Below, piece by piece: positions 55,742 to 64,000 of a stretch of 64,000 nt of DNA. How positions within the stretch are numbered: position 1 is the stretch's first letter; each line of letters begins with the position of its first letter. The stretch lies in NCBI GenBank assembly GCA_022450155.1, contig JAKUQR010000013.1, positions 1 to 64,000 of the forward strand, written 5' to 3'. The DNA is from Gammaproteobacteria bacterium. GTDB lineage: Bacteria; Pseudomonadota; Gammaproteobacteria; Arenicellales; UBA868. Both the position numbers and the translations under genes were made by a program. The notes under the pieces were generated by a model. The model was not told where the DNA came from, ran no database searches, and was given only the letters and a program-made list of their open reading frames with translations.

Positions 55742-57414
55742 TTTCCAGCCTCTTTCGAATTAGCGGGCCTGACTGACTCCGGCACGACTGTTGCATCAAA
55801 TCGTTTCATCATCTCCTGTACAGCCGGATCTTCGAGCATAGCCTGATAGGCCGCCTGCTTGGCCTCGTCCGCCTGGCGTTTCTCGGTTTGTACCGGTGTC
55901 GGTGAGGAAACTCGGTCTTCTATCGGCGCCACGAGTTTCAGTTTCAAAACGCCTTTCCGCTGGGCCGAAAGCGACTTCTCTAGAGTTTTTATTCGGGCTT
56001 CACTGGTCAGATGTTCGAGCGACTCAGTCAGAGATACCTCAAGCACACCCTGAACAAAACGCTGTGGTGCTAGATTCATGGCCAACTCGCGGGTGATGCC
56101 GGCGAGATCAGCAGTTGCAACCAGGTCAGCCCATATTTCCGGGTCCGCCGGATCCGCGTCAGCCGAGTTGTTGCCCTCGGTTGGGGCTGGCTTAGGTGAT
56201 TCTGCACCGACCTCCCCACGCACATCAGTGCGGGTTCGGGCAGGTTTTTGTCTGACAGCCTTGGCTTTGCTGACGCTTTTTTTCTGTGTGCGTTCCGGGG
56301 GAGCCACGGAAGGCGCAGAATCTTCCGCCAGATCAGGGATGAAGGTCAGCATTCGGAGAAGTGCCATCTGGAAGCCAGAACCAGGTTCAGGTGCCAAATG
56401 CAGATCACGTTTTGCCAGCAGCGCAATCTGGTAATAAAGCTGAACATCCTCAGGTATCATCAAGTCGCCCAGTTCGGCGGTAAAAGCCGAAACCTCACCC
56501 TTGGCCGCATAGCCTTGAGGAGACACCTGATAGAGTGCGACATCCTGGAGGGCGAGAAGCAGATCATCCAGGACAGACATATAATCCAACGCCCGCTCAG
56601 CCATGTCGTCTGCTGCAGCCAGGACACTGGCACCATCGTGTGCGGCTAGGCCCCTGAGTATATGCTCGACGTGTCTTGTCTCGATCATTCCCAGCATGTC
56701 CCGCATTGAATCGACACTCACATGACCACTGCCAAAGGCAATGCCCTGATCAAGCAGACTCAGCGCATCCCGCATACTGCCCGAAGCAGCACGCGCAATA
56801 ATAGCCAGCGCTTCGCTGTCATGCTGTATTTCTTCAGCTGTCAGAATCTTGTCCAGCTGTGCGGCTATCTGGTCAGGCGATAGAGCCCGCAGGTTGAACT
56901 GGAGACAACGGGAAATGATCGTGGCTGGCAGTTTTTTGGGGTCCGTAGTAGCCAGGAGGAACTTGACATGGTCAGGTGGTTCCTCAAGTGTTTTTAACAA
57001 GGCATTGAAACTATGGCCTGAGAGCATATGGACTTCGTCAATCAGGTAAACCTTGCAACGACCCTGAGTTGGGGTGTATTGAACGTTATCTAGAATCTCC
57101 CGCGTATCTTCAACTCGGGTCCTGGACGCAGCATCGACCTCAAGCAGGTCAATAAATCGTCCTTCATCCACACCCTGACATGCAGAACAAGACCCACAGG
57201 GCTGTGAACTGACACCCTGTTCGCAGTTCAGTGCTTTGGCCAGTAATCTTGCCAGGGTGGTTTTTCCGACACCACGGGTACCCGAGAACAAAAATGCGTG
57301 GTGAACCCGTTCATTGTCTAACGCACTGGTAAGCGCTGATACGACATGCTCCTGACCGACGACATCCTTGAAATGCCGAGGACGCCAGCGTCTTGCCAAT
57401 GCCTGGTAGCTCAT
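55738..57414 (-). CDS. dnaX: DNA polymerase III subunit tau/gamma DnaX
   Basis: The 558-residue clamp-loader ATPase has Walker [10 protein letters not shown] (45-53), four zinc cysteines (64-79 region: C-E-Q-G...C-G-S-C-S-A-C), Walker B L-I-D-E-V-H-M and sensor regions. This is followed by a charged linker (365-430) and a C-terminal domain that contacts the alpha subunit and helicase. In the linker a run of seven A's (56277-56283) gives a possible shorter gamma form by slippage. The gene starts an operon with ybaB and recR; the SRP RNA gene lies about 70 bases upstream on the same strand. Confidence 0.96.
   Translation of the reverse strand: MSYQALARRWRPRHFKDVVGQEHVVSALTSALDNERVHHAFLFSGTRGVGKTTLARLLAKALNCEQGVSSQPCGSCSACQGVDEGRFIDLLEVDAASRTRVEDTREILDNVQYTPTQGRCKVYLIDEVHMLSGHSFNALLKTLEEPPDHVKFLLATTDPKKLPATIISRCLQFNLRALSPDQIAAQLDKILTAEEIQHDSEALAIIARAASGSMRDALSLLDQGIAFGSGHVSVDSMRDMLGMIETRHVEHILRGLAAHDGASVLAAADDMAERALDYMSVLDDLLLALQDVALYQVSPQGYAAKGEVSAFTAELGDLMIPEDVQLYYQIALLAKRDLHLAPEPGSGFQMALLRMLTFIPDLAEDSAPSVAPPERTQKKSVSKAKAVRQKPARTRTDVRGEVGAESPKPAPTEGNNSADADPADPEIWADLVATADLAGITRELAMNLAPQRFVQGVLEVSLTESLEHLTSEARIKTLEKSLSAQRKGVLKLKLVAPIEDRVSSPTPVQTEKRQADEAKQAAYQAMLEDPAVQEMMKRFDATVVPESVRPANSKEAGK
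56277..56283 (-). promoter_or_regulatory. Candidate slippery site in dnaX (seven A on the coding strand)
   Basis: Codons 377-380 read CAG AAA AAA AGC. A shift to the -1 frame on the A-run gives [17 protein letters not shown] and then TGA at 56227-56225, a product of about 396 residues instead of 558. The position, at the end of the ATPase/collar domains, matches where gamma ends in E. coli. Confidence 0.5.
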
Positions 57415-57482
57415 ACAGTTCCTATTCTCGCTGAAACGGGGTATTGCCGCATATGGTCAATACCGGCTGAATGGTCACTGGA

Positions 57483-57595
57483 GACGGCGCCAGCCAGCCC
57501 GACCCCGGCACTCGAATCAATTGCTGCGGCTGCTTCCTTCCGGACCTGACCGGGTTCACAATTTATCGCCACCAGGGAGACCGACTGCCGCCGCC
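57483..57595 (-). ncRNA. ffs: Signal recognition particle RNA (4.5S)
   Basis: The minus strand carries the SRP RNA hallmark GGTCAGGTCCGGAAGGAAGC followed by AGCC, the apical region that binds Ffh. TGCCGGG occurs in the 3' arm as in E. coli. The ends pair (GGCGGCG at 57595 down, CGCCGTC ending at 57483). The total is about 113 nt. It lies just upstream of dnaX, a position it also has in other gammaproteobacteria. Confidence 0.94.
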
Positions 57596-57686
57596 AGAAA
57601 ACCGCCTGTAGCCACTCGACCACACCTTCTGCTGCGACCATTTTAGCACTCGCGCTAAACCCCAAGCACAATCAAAAACAACCTGG

Positions 57687-58334
57687 CTACAGGCGCCGAA
57701 TGAGACAGAAACACCCGTCATTGGGAGCATTCTTGTAAAAAGCTTGTTCGTTCATGCGCTCCAGGTCAGCAACGCCCGACGCCATGAGTTCAGCAAATTT
57801 GTTCTCGAACCCTGCTGTTTGCCAGACCTCCCGATGAATCGTGCACGCAAAGTATCCACCGGGCTTCAGTACTCTGAGAATCTCATCCAGGGCATCTGCT
57901 TCAACATGGCCGTGGGTAAACGTCCCGCAGGAAATACCTGCGTCATAGGTCTGATCGGAGATGTCAAGCACGGTATTGAGGTCACCCTGTATCAGCGTCT
58001 GGTAAACCTGCTTGCTCCTGGCTTGGCTAAGCATTTCGGCAGAAAAATCCAGTCCATCGATTGCCGAATATCCATGACTGACCAGATACGCTCCCACAAG
58101 CCCCGTGCCACAGCCTACATCCAGGATCAAGGCAGTACGATCCGCCAATGCATTGGCCAAGAACTGCGCTATACCAGCCGGTGCGATGTAATGCAGTCCC
58201 TGCTCTAGGTGCTGATCGTATGACACCGCCCAATCGCGATAGAGTGTCTTGGCTTCGTCTGGAGTCTTAAGGGAATAAGCCCTCTCCAGAATCTTTTGTG
58301 ATGCTGCTGATTGTGATCTGTTCTGATCTGCCAT
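57687..58334 (-). CDS. SAM-dependent methyltransferase
   Basis: The 215-residue protein has the class I methyltransferase motif I-L-D-V-G-C-G-T-G-L-V-G (~70-81), the acidic motif II region I-D-G-L-D-F-S, and L-K-P-G-G-Y-F-A-C. The N-terminal Y-R-D-W-A-V-S-Y-D pattern recalls the WBSCR27-like group. The substrate is unknown. The gene lies 36 bases downstream of the site-2 protease gene and may be cotranscribed with it. Confidence 0.87.
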   Translation of the reverse strand: MADQNRSQSAASQKILERAYSLKTPDEAKTLYRDWAVSYDQHLEQGLHYIAPAGIAQFLANALADRTALILDVGCGTGLVGAYLVSHGYSAIDGLDFSAEMLSQARSKQVYQTLIQGDLNTVLDISDQTYDAGISCGTFTHGHVEADALDEILRVLKPGGYFACTIHREVWQTAGFENKFAELMASGVADLERMNEQAFYKNAPNDGCFCLIRRL

Positions 58335-58370
58335 GATCGAATTCGCCGCTGAGCCGTGTTTGGAAACTGA

Positions 58371-59012
58371 TCATGCAAACACAATGAGTGGTAGGAGAAC
58401 ATCGCTGATATGCCAAACGGCCTGCAAAACTGGGATACCCAAAAACGACAGCGCTATCAGTCCCAATAATGCGAAATTTCCGTACCGCTCGTTGTAATAA
58501 CGATACTGCTGCGACAGTTGCCGCGGTAGAAAATAAGGCAGAATGTAGTGTCCGTCCAACGCACCGATAGGCAGCAGGTTAAACACCATTAACAACAGGT
58601 TGATCCGGGCAACAAACAGCATAGACTGCGGCAGCGTCTCGTGCGGACTGTACCAGCCAAAATGCAGACCCTGGACAAAGACATTTACAGTAATCACCGC
58701 CAACAGCAAGTTCATTGCCGGGCCGGCAGCAGCGACCAGCATCTCGGCATAACGGGATGTGAAACGCCGTGGATCGGTCGGCACCGGTTTCGCGTAGCCG
58801 AATCCAATAAACACCACCATCATCAAGCCCATTGGATCGATGTGAGATATCGGGTTGAGTGTAAGGCGGCCTGCCCGCTGAGCAGTGTCGTCACCGCAGC
58901 GCTTTGCGGCCCAGGCATGCCCAAACTCGTGAAACGACAGGGAAAGAAGAAGGGCCACCAGAATGACACAAAAAAGCAGCCACTGGCCCTGGTAAAGCAG
59001 TTGAATCATCAC
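58371..59012 (-). CDS. Site-2 protease (M50) family membrane metalloprotease
   Basis: The 213-residue protein has about six membrane segments with the zinc motif H28-E-F-G-H32 in the first and a third ligand in N-L-L-P-I-G-A-L-D-G-H. It lacks PDZ and CBS domains, as in the small YwhC-type group. Such proteases cut proteins within the membrane; the substrate is unknown. It is divergent from the MaoC gene at 59197. Confidence 0.9.
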   Translation of the reverse strand: MMIQLLYQGQWLLFCVILVALLLSLSFHEFGHAWAAKRCGDDTAQRAGRLTLNPISHIDPMGLMMVVFIGFGYAKPVPTDPRRFTSRYAEMLVAAAGPAMNLLLAVITVNVFVQGLHFGWYSPHETLPQSMLFVARINLLLMVFNLLPIGALDGHYILPYFLPRQLSQQYRYYNERYGNFALLGLIALSFLGIPVLQAVWHISDVLLPLIVFA

Positions 59013-59196
59013 TTTTGCCTACAATTGGTTTTCCGTACCGAACAAACAGCCCACAGGTTTCCGGCGGGCCAGGATAGAATATCGAATAACGTCTGGGCGA
59101 CAAGTCCTATTTTACGCCAGGCGTGCGACCTGCAACGAACCGACGTCACTCTGTCAGGCCAATACATCAGGGCACCCTCTATCTCCGGGAGGTTTT

Positions 59197-59667
59197 ATGA
59201 CAAAACTGACTACAATTGCCGCAGACCAACTGCAAAGCACGCAGGGAACAAAGCTTGGTATATCTCCCTGGATACGGCTATCACAATCAATGGTCAATCA
59301 GTTTGCCGATATTACGAACGATCATCAGTTCATACATATTGATCCGAAACGAGCAGGTACTGAATCGCCTTTTGGCGGAACAATTGCACATGGTTTCCTG
59401 ACGCTGTCACAACTCAAACAGATGGCCGAATCCACGCTGGCCGTCATCAAGGACGTACGAATGAGCATCAATTATGGGTTCGACCGGATCCGATTCATCA
59501 CACCAGTGCGCTCTGATGCCCGGGTGCGTGCACACTTCACGCTTGAACTTGCTGAAGAGCGAACAACCGGTGAATGGACATTGCACCACGACATTACTGT
59601 CGAAATTGAGCACAATGAGCGCCCGGCCTTGTCCGCTATGTGGATCATCCGACAATATACCGGCTGA
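59197..59667 (+). CDS. MaoC-type (R)-specific enoyl-CoA hydratase-like protein
   Basis: The 156-residue hot-dog protein has the catalytic D-x4-H box (N-D-H-Q-F-I-H-I-D), F-G-G-T-I-A-H-G-F-L-T-L-S and N-Y-G-F-D-R-I-R-F-I-T-P-V. These fit (R)-enoyl-CoA hydratases better than the MaoC-like gene at 4674 does. GGGAGG lies 4 bases before the ATG. The DUF3108 gene starts 2 bases after its stop. Confidence 0.9.
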   Translation: MTKLTTIAADQLQSTQGTKLGISPWIRLSQSMVNQFADITNDHQFIHIDPKRAGTESPFGGTIAHGFLTLSQLKQMAESTLAVIKDVRMSINYGFDRIRFITPVRSDARVRAHFTLELAEERTTGEWTLHHDITVEIEHNERPALSAMWIIRQYTG

Positions 59668-59669
59668 TT

Positions 59670-60443
59670 ATGCTTCAGATCTCCGCAATTTTCCGGTATC
59701 CACTGCGCCCTATAAAGCACAGTTCGCGCTGCTTGTGTCCCAAGATTAATCCCCTGTGGCTGTTGATTTTATTCCTGCTACCGGCGCAAGCGGATAGTGG
59801 CAGCGATATTGAACCGTTTTCGGCTGATTATGCGATCACTCGTTCCGGCCTTGCAGTTGAACGAAAAGTTGAACTGACCCGGTCCGGCCAACACTATCTC
59901 TTGACTGCACTGACTCAACTCAAGGGACTGGGGTCGCTCACAGGAATCGGTAAAGTGGTCGAGCAATCACATTTTCAACTGCGTTCAGGTCGGATCCAGC
60001 CCATTCTCTATACAGCAGACGATGGTAGCGAGGATAGTCACCGGGCTATTCGGATTGAATTCGACTGGCCATCTGGCACAAGCCACGTCCTCTATCGCGG
60101 CACCCAACTGACCATCCCACTGACACCCAACGTGCTGGATCCACTGTCGTTCGAACTCATGGCCCGGATTGACCTTCAGCAGGGTATGACCGAGCCACTT
60201 TACACAGTACACGAGGGCGATCAGATTCGTCCGTATAGGTTTGTACTGGAGCAAGCCGAATCAGTTATTATCTTAGAACAGCCCGTACAAAGCCTGCGCT
60301 ACTTTATAGATCGGAAGTCCAGCCGACAGCTGTACTACTGGCTGTCTCCAAAACTGGGCTATCTAGTTGTGAAATTCAAACAGTTGCATAAAGGTAAAGT
60401 TAAAACAGAAGGTGTTCTGACCCGCAGTTCTATAAAGCCATAA
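59670..60443 (+). CDS. DUF3108-domain envelope protein
   Basis: The 257-residue protein has an N-terminal hydrophobic export signal (P-L-W-L-L-I-L-F-L-L-P-A-Q-A, likely cut after residue ~40). A beta-rich domain of the DUF3108 type follows: F-S-A-D-Y-A-I-T-R-S-G-L-A-V-E-R, L-D-P-L-S-F-E-L and Y-W-L-S-P-K-L-G-Y-L-V-V-K. Function is unknown; a periplasmic or outer-membrane-associated role is likely. The ATG at 59670 nearly abuts the MaoC stop, so the two may be cotranscribed. Confidence 0.85.
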   Translation: MLQISAIFRYPLRPIKHSSRCLCPKINPLWLLILFLLPAQADSGSDIEPFSADYAITRSGLAVERKVELTRSGQHYLLTALTQLKGLGSLTGIGKVVEQSHFQLRSGRIQPILYTADDGSEDSHRAIRIEFDWPSGTSHVLYRGTQLTIPLTPNVLDPLSFELMARIDLQQGMTEPLYTVHEGDQIRPYRFVLEQAESVIILEQPVQSLRYFIDRKSSRQLYYWLSPKLGYLVVKFKQLHKGKVKTEGVLTRSSIKP

Positions 60444-60479
60444 CCTGATTTTAAACACCCCGCTCTCCAAGGAGACTTA

Positions 60480-60572
60480 ATGACCTTTGACCCCCTTGAA
60501 AATCGTCCAGACACCCAATCTAAACCCCATGAAAAACGATCAAGAACCTTCAGCAATCGCGTCTTCACCTGA
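60480..60572 (+). other. Short frame overlapping the phnW start
   Basis: The ATG at 60480 follows AAGGAG by 5 bases and opens a 30-residue frame ending at 60570-60572, in a different frame from phnW. The phnW frame has only a TTG at 60487 and an ATG at 60529 nearby. The short frame may be an upstream leader that couples translation, or a sign of an indel at the phnW start. Confidence 0.35.
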
Positions 60573-61680
60573 TGGTGATCCTTGGCTTTTCACACCCGGA
60601 CCGCTCACGACATCACCCGCCGTAAAACGGGCGATGCTGCACGACTATGGCTCCCGTGACAGCCGCTTTATTGACATCAATAACCGCATTCGCCAACACT
60701 TGACCCAGATCGTCAATGGCCAAAACACGCATGTCTGCGTGCCGGTTCAGGGGAGCGGTACTTTTGGGGTAGAAGCAATGCTGATTACGTTCATACCCCG
60801 ATCCGGAAAAGTGTTATTACTTGTCAACGGTGCATACGGTAAACGTATGATCGATATCTGTTCAATACATGAGCGAGCGTACACAATACTCGAAACAACC
60901 GAAGATCTGCCTGTAAATACTGACGAACTTGATCGGCGACTTGCCGCAGATCCCGACATTAGCCATGTTGCCGTAGTCCACTGTGAAACTACGTCAGGCA
61001 TCTTGAATCCAATTGAAACAGTTGCCAAGGTCACGGCCGAGCATCGACGGTCTTTGCTGATCGATGCCATGAGTTCATTCGGTGTTCTACCGCTTGATGC
61101 ATGCGATTCTCCATTTGACGCGGTCGTTGCATCCAGCAACAAATGCCTGCAAGGATCTCCTGGAATAGGGTTTTGTATCTGCAATATCGAAACTCTCAAA
61201 CAATCCAGCGGCAATTCCGACACGCTGGTGCTGGATCTGTACAGTCAGTGGAAAGCCATGGAACGCAATGGCCAGTGGCGCTTTACACCACCAACCCACA
61301 CGATATTGGCTCTGGGGCAGGCGCTGACGGAATTCGATGCCGAAGGTGGTGTAGCGGGACGGGGCCGCCGTTATCGACACAACTGTGAAACCCTGGTCTC
61401 GGGCATGCGCACACTGGGGTTCAAGACCCTGCTCCCAGATGAACTTCAATCGCCCATAATTGTAACGTTCCTGACACCTGCCGACCCTAATTTCCAGTTC
61501 GATAGATTTTATGAAGAGCTCCGAAAACGTGGCTACATTATTTATCCGGGCAAACTGACAGTAAGCGATTCGTTTCGGGTCGGTTGCATTGGACACATTT
61601 CCGAAGGCCAGGTTCGCGGACTGATTGACGCTATTCGCGACACGCTTGGGGTCATGAGTGTCAGCAACTGTGGTCCCTGA
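60487..61680 (+). CDS. phnW: 2-Aminoethylphosphonate-pyruvate transaminase PhnW
   Basis: The ~397-residue PLP enzyme moves the amino group of 2-aminoethylphosphonate to pyruvate, giving phosphonoacetaldehyde and alanine. It shows L-F-T-P-G-P-L-T-T-S, V-Q-G-S-G-T-F-G-V-E-A, C-E-T-T-S-G-I-L-N-P, D193 in L-I-D-A-M-S-S-F-G, and the PLP lysine K219 in S-S-N-K-C-L-Q-G. The start is unclear: TTG 60487 is about 12 bases from AAGGAG, and ATG 60529 would drop 14 non-conserved residues. It is the first gene of phnW-phnA-phnX. Confidence 0.93.
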   Translation: MTPLKIVQTPNLNPMKNDQEPSAIASSPDGDPWLFTPGPLTTSPAVKRAMLHDYGSRDSRFIDINNRIRQHLTQIVNGQNTHVCVPVQGSGTFGVEAMLITFIPRSGKVLLLVNGAYGKRMIDICSIHERAYTILETTEDLPVNTDELDRRLAADPDISHVAVVHCETTSGILNPIETVAKVTAEHRRSLLIDAMSSFGVLPLDACDSPFDAVVASSNKCLQGSPGIGFCICNIETLKQSSGNSDTLVLDLYSQWKAMERNGQWRFTPPTHTILALGQALTEFDAEGGVAGRGRRYRHNCETLVSGMRTLGFKTLLPDELQSPIIVTFLTPADPNFQFDRFYEELRKRGYIIYPGKLTVSDSFRVGCIGHISEGQVRGLIDAIRDTLGVMSVSNCGP

Positions 61681-61704
61681 CCTGTTGTATGCCATAACAT
61701 CACC

Positions 61705-62967
61705 ATGCGCTATGTGACCTGCAATAACCGGCAGTACCGCTGGCCCGACAGACCTGTCGTTGTGATCTGCCTGGACGGCAGTGAACCTGGCTACCCGCTG
61801 TCGGATGGTGGTGGTTATATTGACCGTGCCATTGAGAACGGTCATATGCCCTATCTGGCTTCGATCAGAAACCGCGGGTTGTTTCGAACCGCTGATGCCA
61901 CGATTCCCAGTTTCACCAACCCCAACAACATTTCGATTGTGACTGGAACACCACCGGCCGTTCATGGCATATCAGGCAACTTTTTTTACGACCTTGAGTC
62001 CAACGCTGAAGTCATGATGAATGATCCTGTGTTTCTTCGCGTGGGTACGATTTTCAAAGCATTTCAGGATCAGGGCGCAAAAGTCGCTGTGATCACAGCT
62101 AAAGACAAACTCAGGCGGATGCTCGGTCATGAACTCGATTTTGATCAAGGCAGTGCAATCTGCTTTTCCGCCGAAAAATGCCAGCTGACCACACAGAGTG
62201 AAAACGGCATAGACGATGCCGGCCAGCTGACTGACCTGTCACCGCCGGATGTCTACAGCAGCGCATTGTCTGAGTATGTATTTTCCGCCGGCCTGAAACT
62301 TCTGGATACCTGGGCGCCTGACATACTCTACCTGTCGACCAGTGACTACATCCAGCACAAACACGGGCCTGGAACCGCGACAGCAGATGCGTTCTACAGC
62401 ATGATTGATGATCACCTTCTAAAGATGCAAGCACACGATGCCATCATTGCCCTGACAGCCGATCATGGTATGAAAGCGAAACACGATTCAGTCGGGCAAC
62501 CGAATATCGTCTATCTGAAGCCTCTCATCGACGAACTATTGCCTTCTGATAGATTCCGAATCATCCTGCCAATCACAGATCCGTACGTAGTACATCATGG
62601 TGCACTGGGTGGATTCGCCACAATCTACCTGGCCGACCCGGTCGATATACAACCCGTATGCCAGAAATTGTCGGCACAGAAAGGGATCGAGCTGGTACTT
62701 GAAGGCCCGATAGCCTGTGAGAGATTTTCCTTGCCCCTGGACCGGGTGGGTCATATCGTGGTGATTTCCAGCACTGAGTGGGTTTTAGGACATTCTCAAC
62801 AGTATCATGACCTATCAGCGCTCTCCGAGCCTCTACGGTCGCATGGGGGGCTGTCCGAACAACGGGTACCGTTTATTCTGAACCGTCCGGCATCTCAACT
62901 GCTCGCCAGCACCAATTTACACAACTACGATATTTTCGACGCTGCCCTCAACCACGCGACTGTCTGA
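61705..62967 (+). CDS. phnA: Phosphonoacetate hydrolase PhnA
   Basis: The 420-residue zinc enzyme of the alkaline phosphatase superfamily cleaves phosphonoacetate to acetate and phosphate. It has I-C-L-D-G-S-E-P-G-Y (Asp24), the nucleophile Thr71 in P-S-F-T-N-P-N-N, G-I-S-G-N-F-F-Y-D, and L-T-A-D-H-G-M-K-A-K-H with further zinc ligands. It begins 24 bases after phnW. Its substrate is normally made from phosphonoacetaldehyde by the dehydrogenase PhnY, which is not in the window. Confidence 0.93.
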   Translation: MRYVTCNNRQYRWPDRPVVVICLDGSEPGYPLSDGGGYIDRAIENGHMPYLASIRNRGLFRTADATIPSFTNPNNISIVTGTPPAVHGISGNFFYDLESNAEVMMNDPVFLRVGTIFKAFQDQGAKVAVITAKDKLRRMLGHELDFDQGSAICFSAEKCQLTTQSENGIDDAGQLTDLSPPDVYSSALSEYVFSAGLKLLDTWAPDILYLSTSDYIQHKHGPGTATADAFYSMIDDHLLKMQAHDAIIALTADHGMKAKHDSVGQPNIVYLKPLIDELLPSDRFRIILPITDPYVVHHGALGGFATIYLADPVDIQPVCQKLSAQKGIELVLEGPIACERFSLPLDRVGHIVVISSTEWVLGHSQQYHDLSALSEPLRSHGGLSEQRVPFILNRPASQLLASTNLHNYDIFDAALNHATV

Positions 62968-63104
62968 CCGGATTCATCCATGCAGACCTCCTGCCCAGAA
63001 AGCAGAAGTCAGATAAAATACAATTCCGCAGCTCATCTGCCGATGTAGATTGTCCAGGAACCACGTCAAATTCACTGATTACCTACGACTCTTAAGGAGT
63101 TTCG

Positions 63105-63953
63105 ATGACCATCCGACAAGACTTCGTCTATAACCGCAGCTACACAGGCCAAGTGAAAGGTCTGATTCTTGACTGGAGCGGCACCACAGCCGATGCGTAT
63201 GTACTTGCCCCGGCTGTTGTATTTGTCCAAGTATTTCAAAAACACGGTGTCGAAGTCACGATGTCCGAGGCTCGTGGACCAATGGGACTGCGTAAAGATC
63301 TTCATATCAAAGCAATGACCGAGATTCCAGAAATTCGTGAGCGATGGCACGGCATTCACGGACAGTATCCTAATCAGGAAGATGTAGACCGGATGTTCGA
63401 AGATTTTGTACCCATGCAACTAGACTGCCTTCGTAATTACACAACGCTTCTGCCGCTGGTTGCCGAAACGACACAATCACTGCAGAAACAAGGCATTAAG
63501 ATCGGCAGTACTACGGGGTTCCTGCGCAGCATGGTAGACATCCTCGAAGAGGATGCCCGCAAACAGGGCTATACACCTGACGCTTCTGTTGCTGGCGATG
63601 AAGTAATCAACGGCGCCCGTCCAAAACCTTTCATGGTCTACCGCAATCTAGACCTCATGGACGTTCACCCGATCCAGTCCGTAATCAAAGTCGATGACAC
63701 TGTATCGGGAGTTGGAGAAGCCCTGGAAGCCGGCTGCTGGGGCGTAGGTATTGCACGCTATAGCAACTACATGGATATGGATACTCTCGAAGAAGCCGAC
63801 AGCTTGTCGGAAGACGAAATCAAACGACGTTTGGTACACACGCGGACGCTACTGCAAAAAGCAGGTGCGCACTACGTGATTGATACCTGGGAACAGATGC
63901 TGGACGTTATTGAGGATGTCAATATCAGGCTTGGTCGAGGCGAGAAACCTTAA
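63105..63953 (+). CDS. phnX: Phosphonoacetaldehyde hydrolase PhnX (phosphonatase)
   Basis: The 282-residue HAD enzyme cleaves phosphonoacetaldehyde to acetaldehyde and phosphate. It has the nucleophile D23 in L-D-W-S-G-T-T-A-D, the Schiff-base lysine K64 in M-G-L-R-K-D-L-H, S-T-T-G-F and K-V-D-D-T-V-S-G-V-G-E. Length is normal. AAGGAG lies 8 bases before the ATG. It is the third gene of the phosphonate cluster and lies 137 bases after phnA. Confidence 0.95.
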   Translation: MTIRQDFVYNRSYTGQVKGLILDWSGTTADAYVLAPAVVFVQVFQKHGVEVTMSEARGPMGLRKDLHIKAMTEIPEIRERWHGIHGQYPNQEDVDRMFEDFVPMQLDCLRNYTTLLPLVAETTQSLQKQGIKIGSTTGFLRSMVDILEEDARKQGYTPDASVAGDEVINGARPKPFMVYRNLDLMDVHPIQSVIKVDDTVSGVGEALEAGCWGVGIARYSNYMDMDTLEEADSLSEDEIKRRLVHTRTLLQKAGAHYVIDTWEQMLDVIEDVNIRLGRGEKP

Positions 63954-64000
63954 ACCGGTTTCCGGTGAACTTTCTTTGTTAGATGCCAATGGTGGTTGTC

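Noticed and set aside
57411-57671. 86-residue minus-strand frame upstream of dnaX
   Set aside because: It runs through the SRP RNA gene, and the RNA signature explains the conservation.

Overview
The window reads as the chromosome of an uncultivated, probably marine, heterotrophic gammaproteobacterium. The support is the smc-zipA-ligA cell-division and replication block, DksA, a dnaX-ybaB-recR operon with an SRP RNA gene just upstream, gshA, a DusA-type tRNA-dihydrouridine synthase and a LexA-type SOS box matching the E. coli consensus. I cannot name the genus. Most of the window is densely coding. The first 9 kb is accessory in character: small genes, repeats and a broken gene.

Layout. 0-0.9 kb: the C-terminus of a tyrosine integrase abuts a tRNA-Arg(CCG) gene, followed by a broken gamma-glutamyltranspeptidase. 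1-7.4 kb: accessory stretch with a long metallophosphoesterase, a GFA-type zinc protein between two ~110 bp hairpin repeats, a MaoC-like protein, two small membrane proteins, a DsrC/TusE-like protein lacking its C-terminal cysteine, and several small hypotheticals. A second pair of ~56 bp repeats lies in front of two of these genes. 7.4-9.3 kb: GYD, SDR and cupin proteins. 9.4-16.7 kb (minus strand): AidB-like acyl-CoA dehydrogenase, a divergent FolD, HAD phosphatase, stand-alone Lrp-type RAM domain, TrpD, quinone reductase and an M24 creatinase-fold protein. 16.8-21.3 kb: MFS transporter, then an orphan SOS-controlled dnaE2. 21.3-26.6 kb: NAD-linked formate dehydrogenase (fused gamma-beta subunit plus alpha subunit) in an operon with a second, canonical FolD. 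26.9-28.2 kb: ccmA-ccmB without ccmC. 28.3-33.8 kb: yjbQ-dusA-asmA-ilvD, divergent from gshA and a glycosyltransferase-like gene. 36.5-41.9 kb: argE, 3-hydroxyacyl-CoA dehydrogenase, a hydantoinase/oxoprolinase A homologue and an unrecognised protein. 42-51.5 kb: acnA, ligA, zipA, smc. 51.8-54.9 kb: dksA, dihydroorotase, YheT hydrolase. 54.8-57.6 kb: recR-ybaB-dnaX and ffs. 57.7-60.4 kb: methyltransferase, site-2 protease, MaoC hydratase and a DUF3108 envelope protein. 60.5-64 kb: phosphonate catabolism, phnW-phnA-phnX.

How the genes work together. The clearest metabolic modules are one-carbon oxidation (methylene-THF to formyl-THF by FolD, formate to CO2 plus NADH by formate dehydrogenase) and 2-aminoethylphosphonate use (PhnW makes phosphonoacetaldehyde, PhnX cleaves it, and PhnA cleaves phosphonoacetate). 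The most informative anomaly is the first FolD (11421-12314). At identical residue numbers to its partner FolD it has lost the catalytic Lys and changed the residues expected to bind the NADP phosphate. This suggests a dehydrogenase without cyclohydrolase activity and with altered cofactor preference. I see no CRISPR array, insertion sequence with a transposase, or complete prophage.
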